64,000 nt of DNA from Hevea brasiliensis (taxonomy: Eukaryota; Streptophyta; Magnoliopsida; Malpighiales; Euphorbiaceae). Positions 33,180-56,813 of this stretch are shown here, in pieces (position 1 is the first letter of the stretch; each line of letters begins with the position of its first letter). Below the pieces are notes generated by a model. It did not search any database. It saw only the letters and a program-made list of their open reading frames with translations, and was not told the origin of the DNA. The stretch is taken from contig NC_079510.1 of NCBI RefSeq assembly GCF_030052815.1, positions 27,481,823-27,545,822 on the forward strand, given 5' to 3'. The translations under genes and the position numbers were made by a program.

Positions 33180-34989
33180 TGCAGATTATAGTATTGATTT
33201 GGGATTCTTATGTAGAGCTATGTACTTCCTTGTAGTACACCAAGATGAGGATAATTGCAAATGGCTTCTGCTTTGGTACAGTTATGTCATAACAGAGTTC
33301 TATTACTGGAAATGAGTTTGAAAATCCTAATTAGGGATTTAAAACTCTAGAGTTAGAATATCGAAAGGTCATAGTTGTAAGGTAGCTAGAGTCAGTGACT
33401 CAGTTACCTTAGCATGAGCTACAGTACATCAGGAATTGCTATAAGACTAGAGATTTCAGTATAGTCATAAATTAAAGGTAACACCTATAGGGTGAGGTCA
33501 TCTAGTCTCTGATATGGGGTCTTACAGTTGTTTTGGCATTTCAATGGACCTTTTGCCTAAAGTTTAGTGAAAAACAATAGCTTAATTGTGTAGCAGCAAG
33601 GCACAAGGTATAATTTTTTATAAGTGCATAATTTATTAATTTTACTCCCATTACATTTTGTATTTTTAGTGTGTTTTTATGTTTAATTCAATTGGTTAAA
33701 ATATATTTATCATTTAGGCATATTTTTAGATGGTTGTGGAATAATTGTGTTAAATGGAGAAATTTTCAGCATTTGACCTTTGCTGTATTTTTCAGCTATT
33801 TCTAAAGTTGTGGGTCTCCAAATTGAGTGTTGTTTAATCCATTGAAAATTTAAGATAGAGCACTTCAAATGACAAAGAGGGATCAAAGCCCAAATCAGTC
33901 TCCAGGGTTGACAAAATGAGCTATGGATCTATTGCAAAAGCCTAGACTTGATGTGTCATGACCAGTTTCGGTATTTATTTTGTATCTAGAGTTTCAGACG
34001 TCCAAATGAAGCAAGCCCTAGCCTAATTGAACCTCAAGATCACCTCTACAACTTCTATGAAGGGCTGGACATGAGATGAGGCCATTTTAATTGTCAAAAA
34101 TGGCAATGAATTCGTCATTATGGGCTGGACCATCTGTCTGAATCAGTCCCAGTTTTTAGGCCATAACTTGGGCTGTAGACCTCGGATTTAGGAAAATGAG
34201 TACCCGTTGGAAAGCTAAGAAATAGGGCTACAACTTTCCTGAAGAGGGCAGAGGCAGATTCGGAAATTAAGTCACTGAAAATCGGCCTTGATTCTAGAGA
34301 TGTGAATACAGGCTAAAAATCTGTCTTTTGAATTTCAAAACCTTTCCTAGTTTGGTTCCTATCTTTGGGGTTAGGGTTTTTACTATAAATACGTCTTTGG
34401 GCAGCAGCTAAAAGCATCCAATTCAAACCTTTGTTCTCCATTCTCTTTTTAGATTTTTTCTTTATTTTTCTTTATTTTTCTGTAAGCCATGAACATGAGT
34501 GGCTAAGTTTTTAATTCAATTCAAGGGATTCAAGTTCCTATGTGTGATTTGTGAAACCAGGTTCTTAATTTAATTTATATTTTTTTGAATATCTATTATT
34601 TTATGATTTAATTGTTTTTGATCTGTTGAATAATTTGCTAAAAAGGCCTATTAGTTAATTGTTTGATTTGATCAATTGCTAGTTCATCTTCATAATCTGT
34701 AATTATTGTGTAAGATTGAATATGAGTAGCAATTAGGTTTTATTGATTATGATCCAAGTTTTCGATAATAACCTAAGGAAACAATAGGGTGGATAAAATG
34801 ATTTATGCTTCATAAATTGTTGTTCAGCATAACTACTTCCTTTTCTTAAAGCAGTTATTAATTTGATGAGGATTGCTTAATACCAACTTAGTTAATAATT
34901 AGAGTCAATAAGAGTGCTGGGCTCGAATTGATGAGTATAGGGAAGTCAGGGGTTTATCTCGCTGTTTGGTAAATCTACGTTAAGTATTC
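33180..34989. other. No gene; decayed retrotransposon-like DNA
   Basis: 33180..33540 is unassigned. From about 33600 the sequence carries degenerate copies of the CCATAACTT...CTACAACTTTC module (for example 34152..34245). A plausible TATA motif ACTATAAATAC is at about 34382, with a CT/T-rich segment after it, suggesting an LTR promoter region. No boundaries identified. Confidence 0.4.
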
Positions 34990-36611
34990 AATAAGCATAT
35001 AAAACAAACCTTGATGTCTTTTTCTTTTTCATTCAACTCCAGCTGACTCACTCTCTATTTCTACATTTTCTTTCACCTAAACTCAAATACAAACCCTAAT
35101 TCATAGATCTAAGATACTGTTTTGTAATGGAATTGAAGGAATTGAAGAACAAGCCATGAAATCAAAGTGAAAGTGAAGAAAGAATTCAAGATTGGTAAGG
35201 TAGAATTTTAGTGTGGTTAACCAAGATCCATACACTGAATTGACTTGGGATTTTTGGTGAAAAGTGGTTGCAATTAGGAGTATATTGCTGAAACTAGATT
35301 GAGGTAAGTGTTTGTCTAAGCTTGTTATAGAAATTGTTACTTTATAAGTCCTTGAATGGTGACTGCCAGGATAGTATATCTAGTGAGTAGTCTGTATTAA
35401 TTTAGCTCGAAGTTGAGTTGTAGAGCTCTAATTGAGATGTAATTTGTACCAAAATTTTCTTAAGACATAGACCTATAATTTCTATATTTTGATGGGACCT
35501 AATTTTTAGGAAAAAGTCATTGAAATTTTAGAGTAATTTGGAATTACAAAACTGAAATTCCTGGAATTTAGCAATTCAAGCCTATGACCTCTGAGTAGTA
35601 AACAGGGCATATCTTCCTCTGTACAACTCAAATTAAAGTGATACAAAATGATTTGGAAACTTAAGATATAGGCCTAAAATTTTACTTTAGAAACCCTATA
35701 CAAATTCTGGGTGTAAAGTATTTGAATGTTGAGTGTAAATATGAGTTAGAAATCTGGAAACCTGGAATTCTCAAGACTCTGTATTCGTGAATAGTAGGCG
35801 GTAATTTAGCTATAACTCATGATTTAGGCCTCCAAATTAGGTGATTCTTAAACTATTGGACACTGAAAACATGTAGGAACATATATTATGAAGACTACTT
35901 TGATTGAATCTATATTTAAGATGGTCAAATTGGCCTATGAATACGAACTATGAATTCTTATTGAATTCAGACCTGGTCGGGTAGAAACTGAATAGTATAT
36001 AGGAAAATGAGCATAACTTAAGATCTAGACCTTGAAATGGGGTGATTCTTAATTTAAATGAAAGGTAAGACATAAGGTTAAAACTTTTATGAGGAATGCT
36101 ATCCAAGAATTGTGGCTAAGTAACCTTAAAATTAACTAGAATATAAGGCACAAAATCTGGAACTTGGTATGAGTGCATTATGGGCTATTCAGAGTAAAAA
36201 TGGTATAACTTATCCTAGGAAACTCCAAATGAGGTGATTCTTATTTTGTTGGAAAGTTACGATCCAAAGGATCAACTTTCATGAAGAATGAATTGGCAAA
36301 ATCTGATTGCAACTTATTCAAATCTGGACTCTAAAATGTGTACAGAATATGTCCTATAATTGGTGAAGTTAAAATTTTGCTTAAGGACAGTTATTGATTA
36401 ATTGACTATAACTTTTGATCCTTGAATCCAAATTAAGTTATTCAAAATTTATATTAAAGTTAAGATATAGATTTAAAAATCTTATGAAAAAAGTTGAATT
36501 TAAATCCTGCAATTACTAGGTCAAAATGCTTGAGTAAAGTAATGCATAAAGTCTGATTTTTGTTAGAATTTGATAATGGACACCATAGGTGTGAATTTTT
36601 TGTACATGTGT

Positions 36612-39600
36612 TGTCATACCTTATCCCTCTGTAAGGCATAACATGATCCCGTAATATACCTAATAAATTACCAAATTTTGCCTATTGATAACCCATTAAA
36701 TATACTACAAGAGATTTTAAATCAATTTCTATTCATTTTAAATTGTAAGGAAATGTTGAAAACTTATTGAAAGCCTTTAATTAAGGTTTATGTCACAAGT
36801 CAAATTTTTTATTATTTTGGGATTTCAAAAATTTTGACAAAAATTTTGGCAGAGTGTCGTCTGTAATTTGAGAAAACAGTTCTTCAAAACCTGTTAAAAA
36901 CACTTTCAATATATGTGTCTTAACCACAACTCCAACATTTTCAAAACAATTCAATCTCAACAACACAATTTCAAGCAATTCTTTATTTGAACAATACAAA
37001 AAGAAACTTAGGCATTTCATTAATAAGAAATAATAGGTTTACATTACAAATATTTACACTGATCAAAAATAAAATTCCAAAATCTTTATACAACTGCTCA
37101 AGTCTATTATGTACATACACACAGATACATATACATTAAACGAAAATTTACAGGGATATAATCTATATATACGGTAATGACTCCAAAATATTGATCACTC
37201 CATGTCACAAGTAGTCTACTCTACTGCTTTATCTGCCTCTTTACCCGTGACAACATAACCAAGCTATGGCTGAACCAAAGACTCAGTGGTGCACAACTTA
37301 AAAAAAAAAAAAAATTTACACATCAACATAAATCACAATCTTCCAAATTAAATCAATTGAAATTTTAACACAAATAAAATCATACTTTATTTTTAAAGCC
37401 AGAAAATTTCTTAAATAAACCAAACTTTATTCCATAAATCATAGAACAAGAATTTCGAAAAGTCACACAGTTTTGATCATGACACAATTATCCAATTCGT
37501 CCTAATAACCAAAGGCTAATGGGGAATACAAAGGCTAGCTAGCACATGTATATGAGTACTCATTCAATTCATCCTCAACTAGCACATACCTCAACACTTC
37601 AGCCAGAGAGGGAATATAATCCAATTCGTCCCACTAGGCAAGCTAGTGAAGAATTCAAACATATAGTCATGAGAACTGTGGTTTCAAACCATTTCAATAA
37701 TTTTCCAAACATCAAAATATTCATCAATTCACATTCTTATTTCATTCAAATAATTTCCCAAAATTGGGCTAGCAACACATAATTTTTGTCAATCAAAGTA
37801 TTCAATAATATAATAAAGACCATAAACTATCTTCACAACTCATTCAATACCAAATTCAATTTGAAAAATAAAAGAGATTTAGTTATTGTGCACAAACCTC
37901 TTTAATTAGTCTTGACTTGATCCAACCTTTCTTTGTTCCTTGGATGGCTCCTTACCAACTAAAACACATAGTTAAAGTGTTTCAATATCCACCCAAGCCA
38001 TTTCTACTAATTAATCCAATAAATTGAATTTTACATACTTAATTTTACTTATAAATTCTCCGAAGGGTTGAGTTCTTTGTATTTGATAATATTATGGTTA
38101 CTATTCACATCACTATTCACTTAAAATGTTGACTTTTTCATAATTAATAAGTATACCATTTCTAAATATATGGTCATACCACATTTTGGGTCACAATTTT
38201 ATTGGTATTGGTTGTCAATTGAAATTCAAGGCCTATTAGAATTAATCCCAAAATTTCAGATTTGGTCAGCAATGTTTACTATTCCATTGGACTAATTTAC
38301 AGTAAAAATTTGGCTAAACTTTCTTCATCAAAATTGTTCCTTAATGTGTTTAGTTTAATTCCCTTTTTGAATCGCTCCATTTAAGGTTTTGTAGCTCAAG
38401 TTATGGTATTTTTACCATAACTGGCTGGATTGGTCATTTCCAAATTTTCTGGGCAAATTTTTGGTTCTGGCAATTTTAATGACCTTAGTAATTTGACTAG
38501 GTTGTGGTCAAAATTTGGATTTGTGTTCTTCAAGAAAGTTGTTCTACTATGTCTAAGCTTTCCAATGATTTAAAAATCAAGTCATTTGGACCTCTCTACA
38601 CAAAGTTATGACCATTTGAACATGCACTATTCATTTTGTTAATTCTGCCCAATAACAGGGTACTATTTCCGGATTTAAGCAGACTTTAGGTCAACTTGAG
38701 GTTAGTTTTGGGTAAGGTTTTTGCATGAAAATGTTGCATTATGACCCTATTTTCATCTCCAATTGGCCTCATACCAATTGGAGCAACACAATTCAACTTA
38801 TAGACGTTTAAACTAGCTGGACTCATTAGTCCAGAATTCAATCACTCCACATTGGCAACTCAACTCAATTCCAATCATCAATTTATAATTCAAAACACAC
38901 TAAATGACCAAAATTGAGCATCATACACATCAATTGGTCATAAATTCTCAAAATTCCCAATTTCTCCCAAAACCCTAATCACCAAGAACCCTAATTTTTT
39001 CTAATTGTCACATATTATGCATACTAACTATCTCAATCATGTTTACTACTCCAAACAAGTTCAATTTCATGTTTAATTAAATTGAAATACTTCAAAACCC
39101 TAGAAATTTATGGCTGGCCGAAAATTTATCTTTCTTCTACATGCATGATTTTTTAATTCTCAAGTTAAATTTCTACTTACTCAATCTCCTTTTCATAAAT
39201 ATAAACTAACTTAAGTGAAGAGAGAGACTCACCTCAATGATGCTCTTCTAAAATTGGAAATCCTTCCTCTCTTTCTTATCTTTCTTCCTTCAAATCTTCA
39301 AATAAGGGCTCAACTTGATGTTTCTTACTAATTTAGTGGAAAGTTTATGGAGAAAAAGTGAGAATTTAAGCTTAGTTTTTGGGTGAAAATGGAAGAAAAT
39401 GAGAGAGTTAGAGAGAGAAAGTGGAATGGCCAAAAGAGGGAGAAGAAGACCAAATGTTTCTTTTAATTTTTGTCTTTTTATTTGTGTAATTATCCCCCAA
39501 ATTTTCATAATTTAAAATTTATAATTTTATTATGTCATGTATGATGTCATAATTCCCTTAAAAATTTGAATTTCCTTTTCCTTTTTCTTTTCTTCCATAC

Positions 39601-40105
39601 ACCTCTTCACTTTTAATCTATTTTTCATAATTTTAATTTCCTACATTTTAATGGACATTTAGGCCAAGAGTCACCTTTAAGGGTGAAGTGACCATATTGC
39701 CCTTTATCGGTCTAATCAATTTTTCTAGTAACACTAAGTTACTTCTTGAACTCTAATTCAATTATTTGAGCTTGTTCTTAATTCTTTTCTATAGTTTTCA
39801 CAATACCATTACTTTCGCAATTATCCCTAAGTCTAGGGTGTCACAGGGCCCCATACGAAATTAGGGTAGCAACTGAGCTCGCAGTCACTTTCCAGTTCGG
39901 TCACCCATCGCTGGGACCTCGGCTCATTTAACCGATTATGCTTTGTTTTTTTTATTTCCATTTTACCTTCATGTGATTACTATTAATTTTATTTATGGCT
40001 TTTCTAGGTGACTTAAATATGGTCCTAAACATCCTGATTGTTCGGACAGACACTAGTCACTGGAACAATGGAATGTACGGAACTAATGAACATAGGGGTG
40101 TTACA
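36612..40105 (-). mobile_element. Solo gypsy LTR (3494 bp) with near-perfect target duplication
   Basis: + strand ends TGTCATACC...GGGTGTTACA. Flanks TGTGT (36607..36611) and TGTAT (40106..40110), one mismatch. Its first ~110 bp parallel the LTR starts at 57671 and 63005. Conserved block at 36870..36885 and weak stem-loop at 37270..37286. No internal region, so it probably arose by LTR-LTR recombination. Confidence 0.75.
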
Positions 40106-40333
40106 TGTATGAAATTTATATGCATGCAATATGAAAATTTGATAATGGCATAAGTTATGTGCATACAAGTATTGTTGATTACATCATGTGAAAAAATAGA
40201 AATGATAATTGCCTTATTAAGCCCGGGTAAACCTAGATAGTGAATTATAGTTTTGGATAGATTGGCATGCCAATAGGGGACATCATTAGCGGTACTGAAT
40301 TAATTATATTACTAGATTAATGAATCTCTATTA

Positions 40334-40497
40334 GAGGCACCGAGTGCTTATTGTTGAACCGGTCAGAGACACTGAGTGTTCAGTACCGGGAACTCCATAT
40401 CCAGACAGTTATATAGAGGCACCGAGTGCCCATTGTTAAATCAGTCAGAGGCATCGAGTGTTCAGTACTAGGAGTCCCATATCCAGTCCATATAGTT
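40334..40497 (+). repeat. Direct duplication, 82-bp unit, two copies
   Basis: GAGGCACCGAGTGC begins at 40334 and again at 40416. Both copies continue with CATTGTT(G/A)AA, CAGTAC and CCATATCCAG. It lies inside the LTR right part. Confidence 0.7.
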
Positions 40498-41245
40498 CTG
40501 TCATAGGTTACTGTAGGCACAAAACAAATCTTAAAATGTAATATTAATTAAGAAAATGCACATAAATATAATAAGAACTAAGTTGAACCTTGAACATTTT
40601 TTATAAAATCTCTTATAATATATATAAAATTTTTGCTTTTATTCTTTTTAAATTATTAGTACACTACTAAGCTGTGAAGCTTACCACGTAGGTTCTCCCT
40701 CGTGTAGGTACAGAAGGTAAAAAGTAGACAACCAGAGACAGGAGAGGAGAGAGTGGATATGCAAGAAAGTCTGAAGTCACCTCATACTTGGACCTTGTGG
40801 TAGATGCACTACTAACACTAGATGCAATTTTGATCACTCATTTTTGTATTCCAATTATTACATATCAAAATACTTGATATAAATTTATTTTAGATGACTG
40901 TAAATTAAGTACAAACATACTTTGTTACATTTACAAATTTATGTTTAAATATATGTTATGTAAATATTCACATATGATGAAGAAATGAATTTGATTACAA
41001 GTATGATGAGAGTTGATTAACAATATTGTTGCAATTAAAAATATGATTGTTAACAGGTGTTAATAACAGGTGGATGTTAAAAGTTTAGAGAAAGTTCTTG
41101 CAATTTTTCCCTTTGAAATTTATAATTAAAAATTAAAAGTAATCATTAGGGAAGAAAATGATTCAAATATAAGTTTAGGTGCTCTGTGCACAGAATATGG
41201 CATTTCTTGCTTGATTTCACTGTGAATCGGGTTGGGGGTGTTACA

Positions 41246-42330
41246 TAAGCACCATTGAACAATATGTTACACTTGAGATCCCAGCTCCTTTCATTCCTCA
41301 ATGGAAACACCAAGGATATTCTCATTTACATTTTGGAGTTGTTTGAATAATCTTGACACTCCATGGAAGATGAGGTTTGCTAGTCATGGCTCAACTCTGT
41401 TTTTTAGATACTCGTTTTCTTCATTATGAGCACGCTATTATTGGAATTGCATCATTACTTTCCATGCTAGGAGTGTAGTACTCACCTTTTTTTCAATTTA
41501 TAATATGTCTTTGCAAAATCTCAATCTCTCTACAACCTTAAAAGTCCAAGTTTAACTTGTTAGAGTAGAATAAATTGTATCTTCTATATCGGTAACTTTT
41601 CATCATTAAATCATTTATAGACTCCAGGATCATGCTATTGATCTGTCACAACTCAGAGTCTCCTCATATGCCTTATATATTCTGACCGACACAGAGACTA
41701 CACCTACTATCGTCCAAATCCCACAACAATTGTCTAGGGATGAATTAGTAAAGCTAATTTCAAAAGAATGCTTTACTAATTATGAAAAGCTCCATAACAA
41801 TTTTCATCCAGTCTAAGCTTTTGAACCCGCTTTCTATAACAAGAAGACGACATTGTTAAAACAATGTTTAAGACTTCAGATGAGGCTTCCATTTCTTCAG
41901 CAATGCTAGCCATCTTCCATTCTTGTATGGTTGCCCCTGTACGAGGAAAGCATGATAAAATTGCTATTGTCTCATTCCATTCTAATGGACTTCTAGTCTA
42001 CGCAGAAAAAATAAATGGACACTTTATATGGGATGTTCCTGGATCTGATAGATGTGATGAAGGATGTGGATGCAAATATGAATTTGATGATGATGATTAT
42101 TGCACTCCAAGAAAAACAAAAGTCCAGAAAAAAGCATTCCTCCTCTTACAAACATTTTACTCCTAGAAGAGGTTCCTCTTCGTACTCTGGTCCACGAATA
42201 GGAATACACAAGGAGACTGTTCAGAGAAAGCCACTGCCAATTTATGAACTTGCTCTGGAAATACTCAGAAAAGAAGGGATAAAGACTCATCTGATCTCTC
42301 CCACTCTGCCAATTAACTATTTTTAGATTA
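41246..42330 (+). pseudogene. Endogenous pararetrovirus-like fragment, decayed
   Basis: Conceptual reading of 41245..41345 gives a stretch including WKHQGYSHLHFG, which resembles the movement-protein region of plant caulimovirids found endogenously in many plant genomes. The frame is broken by a stop at 41344..41346 and by repeated indels. Downstream, 41864..42166 and 42015..42326 are overlapping short open pieces with a Cys/Asp-rich and a basic segment. These could be further shifted parts of the same polyprotein, but I do not recognise a domain. No intact gene. The assignment rests on one motif read by eye; a gypsy remnant is the main alternative. The left edge coincides with an LTR end. 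Confidence 0.5.
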
Positions 42331-42579
42331 TAGTCTATTTCTTCCTTTGGTTTTTTAACTTTTCTGCAAGCCTCAAAGTTATCAAATTCCTAAAGGTTAA
42401 TATTGTATTAATTTTTTTTAGTTTTTCAAAATGCAAAATGATTAATTATAACTCAAAAAATTATCATTTTATGCATAGATACTTTCGATCTTGGAGGTTT
42501 ACCAAAATTTATTATTTAGTCCCTATATTTTTTAAATTAAATAATTTAGTATATGAGATTTGACAAAATCAATAATTTA

Positions 42580-42953
42580 GTCCCTGTTGTTAGAATTTAG
42601 TTAAGTTACCATTAATTTTAGCAAAAATATCAAAACACTCTTATCTTTATTTTTAACATGAAAATAATTTTGTCTCTAAAATTTTATTTTCTTATTAATT
42701 TAGTCCAGAAGTTTTGTTTTATTAACAATTAGGTCCCTATATTTTTAAAATGTTGGCCACTTTAAATTAAAAATTTTTAAATTTAAATTATTAAAATATG
42801 GATTAATTACTTAAGGTCCTTAAAAATTTTGGTTAATTATAAAATCATCCATATATTTTACAAATTGATCCTTAAATGCTATAATTATTTATAAACAAGC
42901 CTTTATAATTTTGTAAAATTTTATTTATGTCATTATTATTTTAATAATTAAAA

Positions 42954-43018
<65 letters not shown>

Positions 43019-43400
43019 TATATTATTTTGTTTTATTTAAAAAAAATATGAATATGGACAAGAGTTAAAAATATTTTTGCATTTTGCTAAATTTAATGGG
43101 GAATTAATCGTAATTCTAATGGTAGGAACTAACTTGTAGGCATATTAAGATGTCGATGACTAAATTACATAGTTTTAAAATAGTTTTAAAATATCAAAGA
43201 CTAAATTGCATGGCTTTAAAATAATAAGGACTAATTTATAAGTTTAATCAAGTATCAGAGACTAATTAAATTGACAATAAGATAAAATTTTAAGGACTAA
43301 ATTATTTTTATATTAAAAATAGAGTAAAAAATATTTTAATTATTTTTACTATAATTAATGATAATTTAACTAAAATCCTAATGACAAAAACTAAGAGGAT
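42580..43400. repeat. Inverted-repeat (foldback/MITE-like) element around an (AT)n core
   Basis: The left arm 42580..42715 and the reverse complement of 43262..43395 align over about 130 bp, at roughly 75-80% by eye. Both contain ATTTAGTTAA(G/A)TTA(C/T)CATTAATT and AAAATTTTAT. The centre of the palindrome coincides with the (AT)n run 42958..43014. No transposase. The outer ends are not defined. Confidence 0.65.
42958..43014. repeat. (AT)n microsatellite
   Basis: About 28 uninterrupted AT dinucleotides in the middle of the inverted-repeat element. Confidence 0.95.
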
Positions 43401-43830
43401 ATTTGTTTTAACTTATAAGTTGGTCAAACTTATTTTCAAGTTCTAATAATAAATTTATCTATTTGTTTATAACTTTTTTTAGCCTATAAATTAAAAAAAA
43501 AAAGCTTTGTAAAACAATTTTGATTTTGATACTTATAAGTCAAGTATTTATAAATTAATTTAATAAAATATTTTAATATATTTTTTTATTTAATTTTAAA
43601 ATTTTTATTATAAATTTTATTTAATATTTTTTAATATTTTAATAATAAATATATTCATAAATTATTTTTTATTAAATATATTACTACTTACTAGTCAACT
43701 ATAATTATTTTAATTAAATATATGACAGTTAAATATTGCCTGATTTTGAAAATATAGGTTTTGTATAGTTTACGCAATTTTTTACTTAAAAATAAAAAAG
43801 AGTAATGTGAAGGCGAGACTCGTCGAGCTG
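43401..43830. other. Upstream region of RABH1; A+T-rich, no gene
   Basis: Contains ACTTATAAGTTGG (about 43420) and its degenerate inverted counterpart ATACTTATAAGTCAAG (about 43540), possibly a small MITE. The promoter must lie here, but no TATA motif can be fixed. A CT-rich stretch CTCTCTCCTCCTCCTT is at about 43856, probably in the 5' UTR. Confidence 0.4.
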
Positions 43831-43946
43831 TCAAGCCAAAAACCAAAAATCTTAGCTCTCTCCTCCTCCTTGAAGTTGAAGCCAACAGGATCAAACCAAT
43901 CTGAATTGAAATCGTTTCTACATAGATATCGAGATTGATTGGTTGA

Positions 43947-54171
<10,225 letters not shown>

Positions 54172-54860
54172 TGCCTGGAAATTTTGCCACGCCAATTCTC
54201 TGATTTTGTTGCTATCACAATCAGATGGGATATGTAAATGTTTAGTTTAGTTCGCTTTTCCCTTGGTTCTCTTCCTGTTTGCTTAAGATTTTGGGATAAA
54301 AAATGGCTGAAGAGCAAGGAGTAGAAATTGATTCTTGTGTTTCATTGGTTGGTCATAGTTTCTGAGACGTGCGATTGAATGAACTCACCAACTCTGATAG
54401 GTGTCCTTCCTTGTTTTACTATTATAAACTGAGTAATAATTACTGGTTTATATGATTTATTTCAAATCAAATGGCTTAGTAACTTATGCCTCTTGCATCT
54501 TTGTTTAATAATGTTTGATTGGCCAGTGTATTATATTTGGTGGATCACAACCTTCAAGGGTCACCTTCATCCTTCCAAAAGTTGGGAAAGGTCCATTTCT
54601 CTTATCTGAGTCATGAAATGTACATTTAATATTAGCTGTACTCGTACAGAGAGGCTCACACTGAAAATCTTTGCCTCTTAGTGAACCTTCTTTAGGGCCA
54701 AAATTAAGTATGATAGTGAATTTCATGCCATTGGAATGTTATTACAAGCTTCTTAAAATGTCAAAATGCCATCTGTGAATACTGTATTGCATTTGAACTG
54801 TCTTTTTTGCCGACCTCCGATGGTTGAGGTTGTGAAAGGAAAGGTTACGTTGCTACTTGT
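54172..54860 (+). other. RABH1 3' UTR and downstream spacer
   Basis: The 3' UTR starts after TGA 54169..54171. Several AATAAT-like stretches (about 54430, 54508) could serve as polyadenylation signals, but the site cannot be fixed. No other gene. Confidence 0.4.
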
Positions 54861-54862
54861 TA

Positions 54863-55175
54863 TCTCATATTGGTTTAGGACAAGTTGTTTGTGTTGTATA
54901 TAAGACTTAGGCAAATTTTTTCTCCTTGAGCTAGCTTTTGGGTGGGGTTCGGCCTAGTTCATTTTGCCTAACCTACTTCAATTTTGGGCGACTAGGAGAC
55001 GTGTTTGCTTGCAAATTTCATACTCCAGATGTTTATATCTTGGTGTAAGAGGGGTGTGTTGTCCCACATTGGTTTAGGATACGGTGCTTGCGTTATATAT
55101 AAAACTTTGATAAACCTTTTGTTATTGAGCTAATTTTTGGAATGGAGTTAGGTCCAGTCCATTTTCTTTACACTG
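54863..55175 (+). repeat. Two diverged direct copies of a dispersed repeat
   Basis: 54863..54977 and 55061..55175 share CATTGGTTTAGGA, TATATAAAACTT-like and TTGAGCTA(G/A)(C/T)TTTTGG blocks in order. This CCCACATTGG...GAGCTAGCTTTTGGG type is common in eudicot genomes, probably LTR-derived. Confidence 0.6.
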
Positions 55176-56810
55176 ATAGAAAGTTTCTTATGCACTTGAA
55201 AATAGGTTAATTTTTCCTAGCAGCCCCTTAATTTAAAAAAAAGTTACATAAAAGTGTTTCATGTCACAATTTCATCATATGTGGTAGTGTCATGCTATAA
55301 GATAAAAAAAATTTAGAAAATTAAAGTATCACATATGAAATTTATATGAGTCTCTCTCGTGTAACTTGTCACTCATGTCTATTAATCATATTCAAAAGTC
55401 TTAAAATTATATTTCTTAATCGATTAGGGATTTAGTTATTATACTACTCGAAATACTCATAGCAATTAGAACTCTGTAATTTCATATCTACACACATAAA
55501 TAAAGTATATTTAGCATAACAAATCATTTCACCAAAAAAATTCTAGCTTTAAAATCATAAAACCTATCTAATACAGTTACTCCATATTTTTTGTATAAAA
55601 AAAAAAAGTTTACAAACCCATTTGGCATTAAGTTTTAGAGGCCAAAAATTGCTTTTTAGAAAAACACCATTTTAGATGTTATTGAAAAAAATTGTTTAGA
55701 AAAAACTATTTTATTAGTTTGGTATTGTTATGCTAAAATATACCAAATTTATTTTTAAATCGATTTTAATATTCTAAATCTAATATATTTAAGAAAGTAT
55801 TTTTCTCAACAATAATTCTAATAGTGATGCCAAACAGGCTTGACATATTCATTTTATAGTGTGATATGCCACATATTAAATTGATATATAAGAGACTTTT
55901 ATGTAACATTTTGTAAATTGATATTATTTATGGTAATAGAATGAAAAGGAGGACGGAAGTATAACAAACTTTAAAGTTGAGGGATGGTTGGTAAAAATTA
56001 GCTGTTAAAAATAAAAACAAAAAATGCAAAGACCCACAAATTAAACAGGATCACCTGAGAGGCTAGAAAGTGAACGCTAAAGTTGAATGTTTGTGGCTAC
56101 TTTTACCATGTTTGGCTTATTAAATTGCCTTCCAAATTCAATGAATAAAATCTAGGGTTTTAGTTTTGGGTTAAAGCTTAATTTCACTCATGTACTTGTT
56201 GGAAAAGTTCAATTTAGTTTATTTTCAACTTTTTGTTCAATAATGTCTAGAAGTTAATTGAGCCTAAAAATAAGAAAATTAAGAAATTGAATTTCTTAAA
56301 TTTTGTGTTTAAATCAAGAAATTTAGTTTAAAAATCAACAAATTGAACATTTTGAATTTTGATTTAAATTTGAAATTTAGCCTATATATTTTCATTTTAA
56401 CTAAATTGAGCTTAAATTAAAACTTTTGAGTTAATTTGGATAAAAAGTTGAAAGTGGACTAAATTAAAGTTTTCCAATAAATAGAGAGGCGAAATTGAAC
56501 CTTTTCCTTTTAGTTTTATGACTTTCTGCAACTTCAGTTGTCTTGTGTATAGACAAAATTTATAGAATTAAAGGGTTGATTGGATCCTTCACTTTGGATT
56601 TTGCAAAAACCCACTTTGAGGAGTTTTCACAATTTTTAAATTAATAAATTCATATGTGAGAATATGAACCAATTATTAGAAGTGTGAAAAGGCTTTAATC
56701 AAGCTAAATTAAGTTTGATGCTAACAATAATTTTGATTAAAACAGCGTAACAATAGAGTTACATGTTTTTTTATGAAATTTGCTTTAACCTAGAAAGTGA
56801 ACATGACTAT
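55176..56810. other. A+T-rich spacer, no gene
   Basis: No sustained open frame or RNA gene seen. Runs such as TTTAAATTTGAAATTTAGCC (about 56366) and inverted TAAATTGA/TCAATTTA motifs suggest old transposon remains. Confidence 0.45.
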
Positions 56811-56813
56811 CAG

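Larger units (their letters stand above)
34990..41245 (+). repeat. Gypsy LTR interrupted by a solo LTR
   Basis: Left part about 34990..36611 (5' boundary uncertain), right part 40106..41245 ending GGGGGTGTTACA. A TATA-like CATATAAAAC lies at about 34996. Modules begin at 35404, 35607, 35809, 36011, 36203 and 36406. Stem-loop TAAGCT-GTGA-AGCTTA at 40668..40683. The left part is homologous to 4690..5600. A different 3.5-kb LTR sits inside. Confidence 0.55.
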
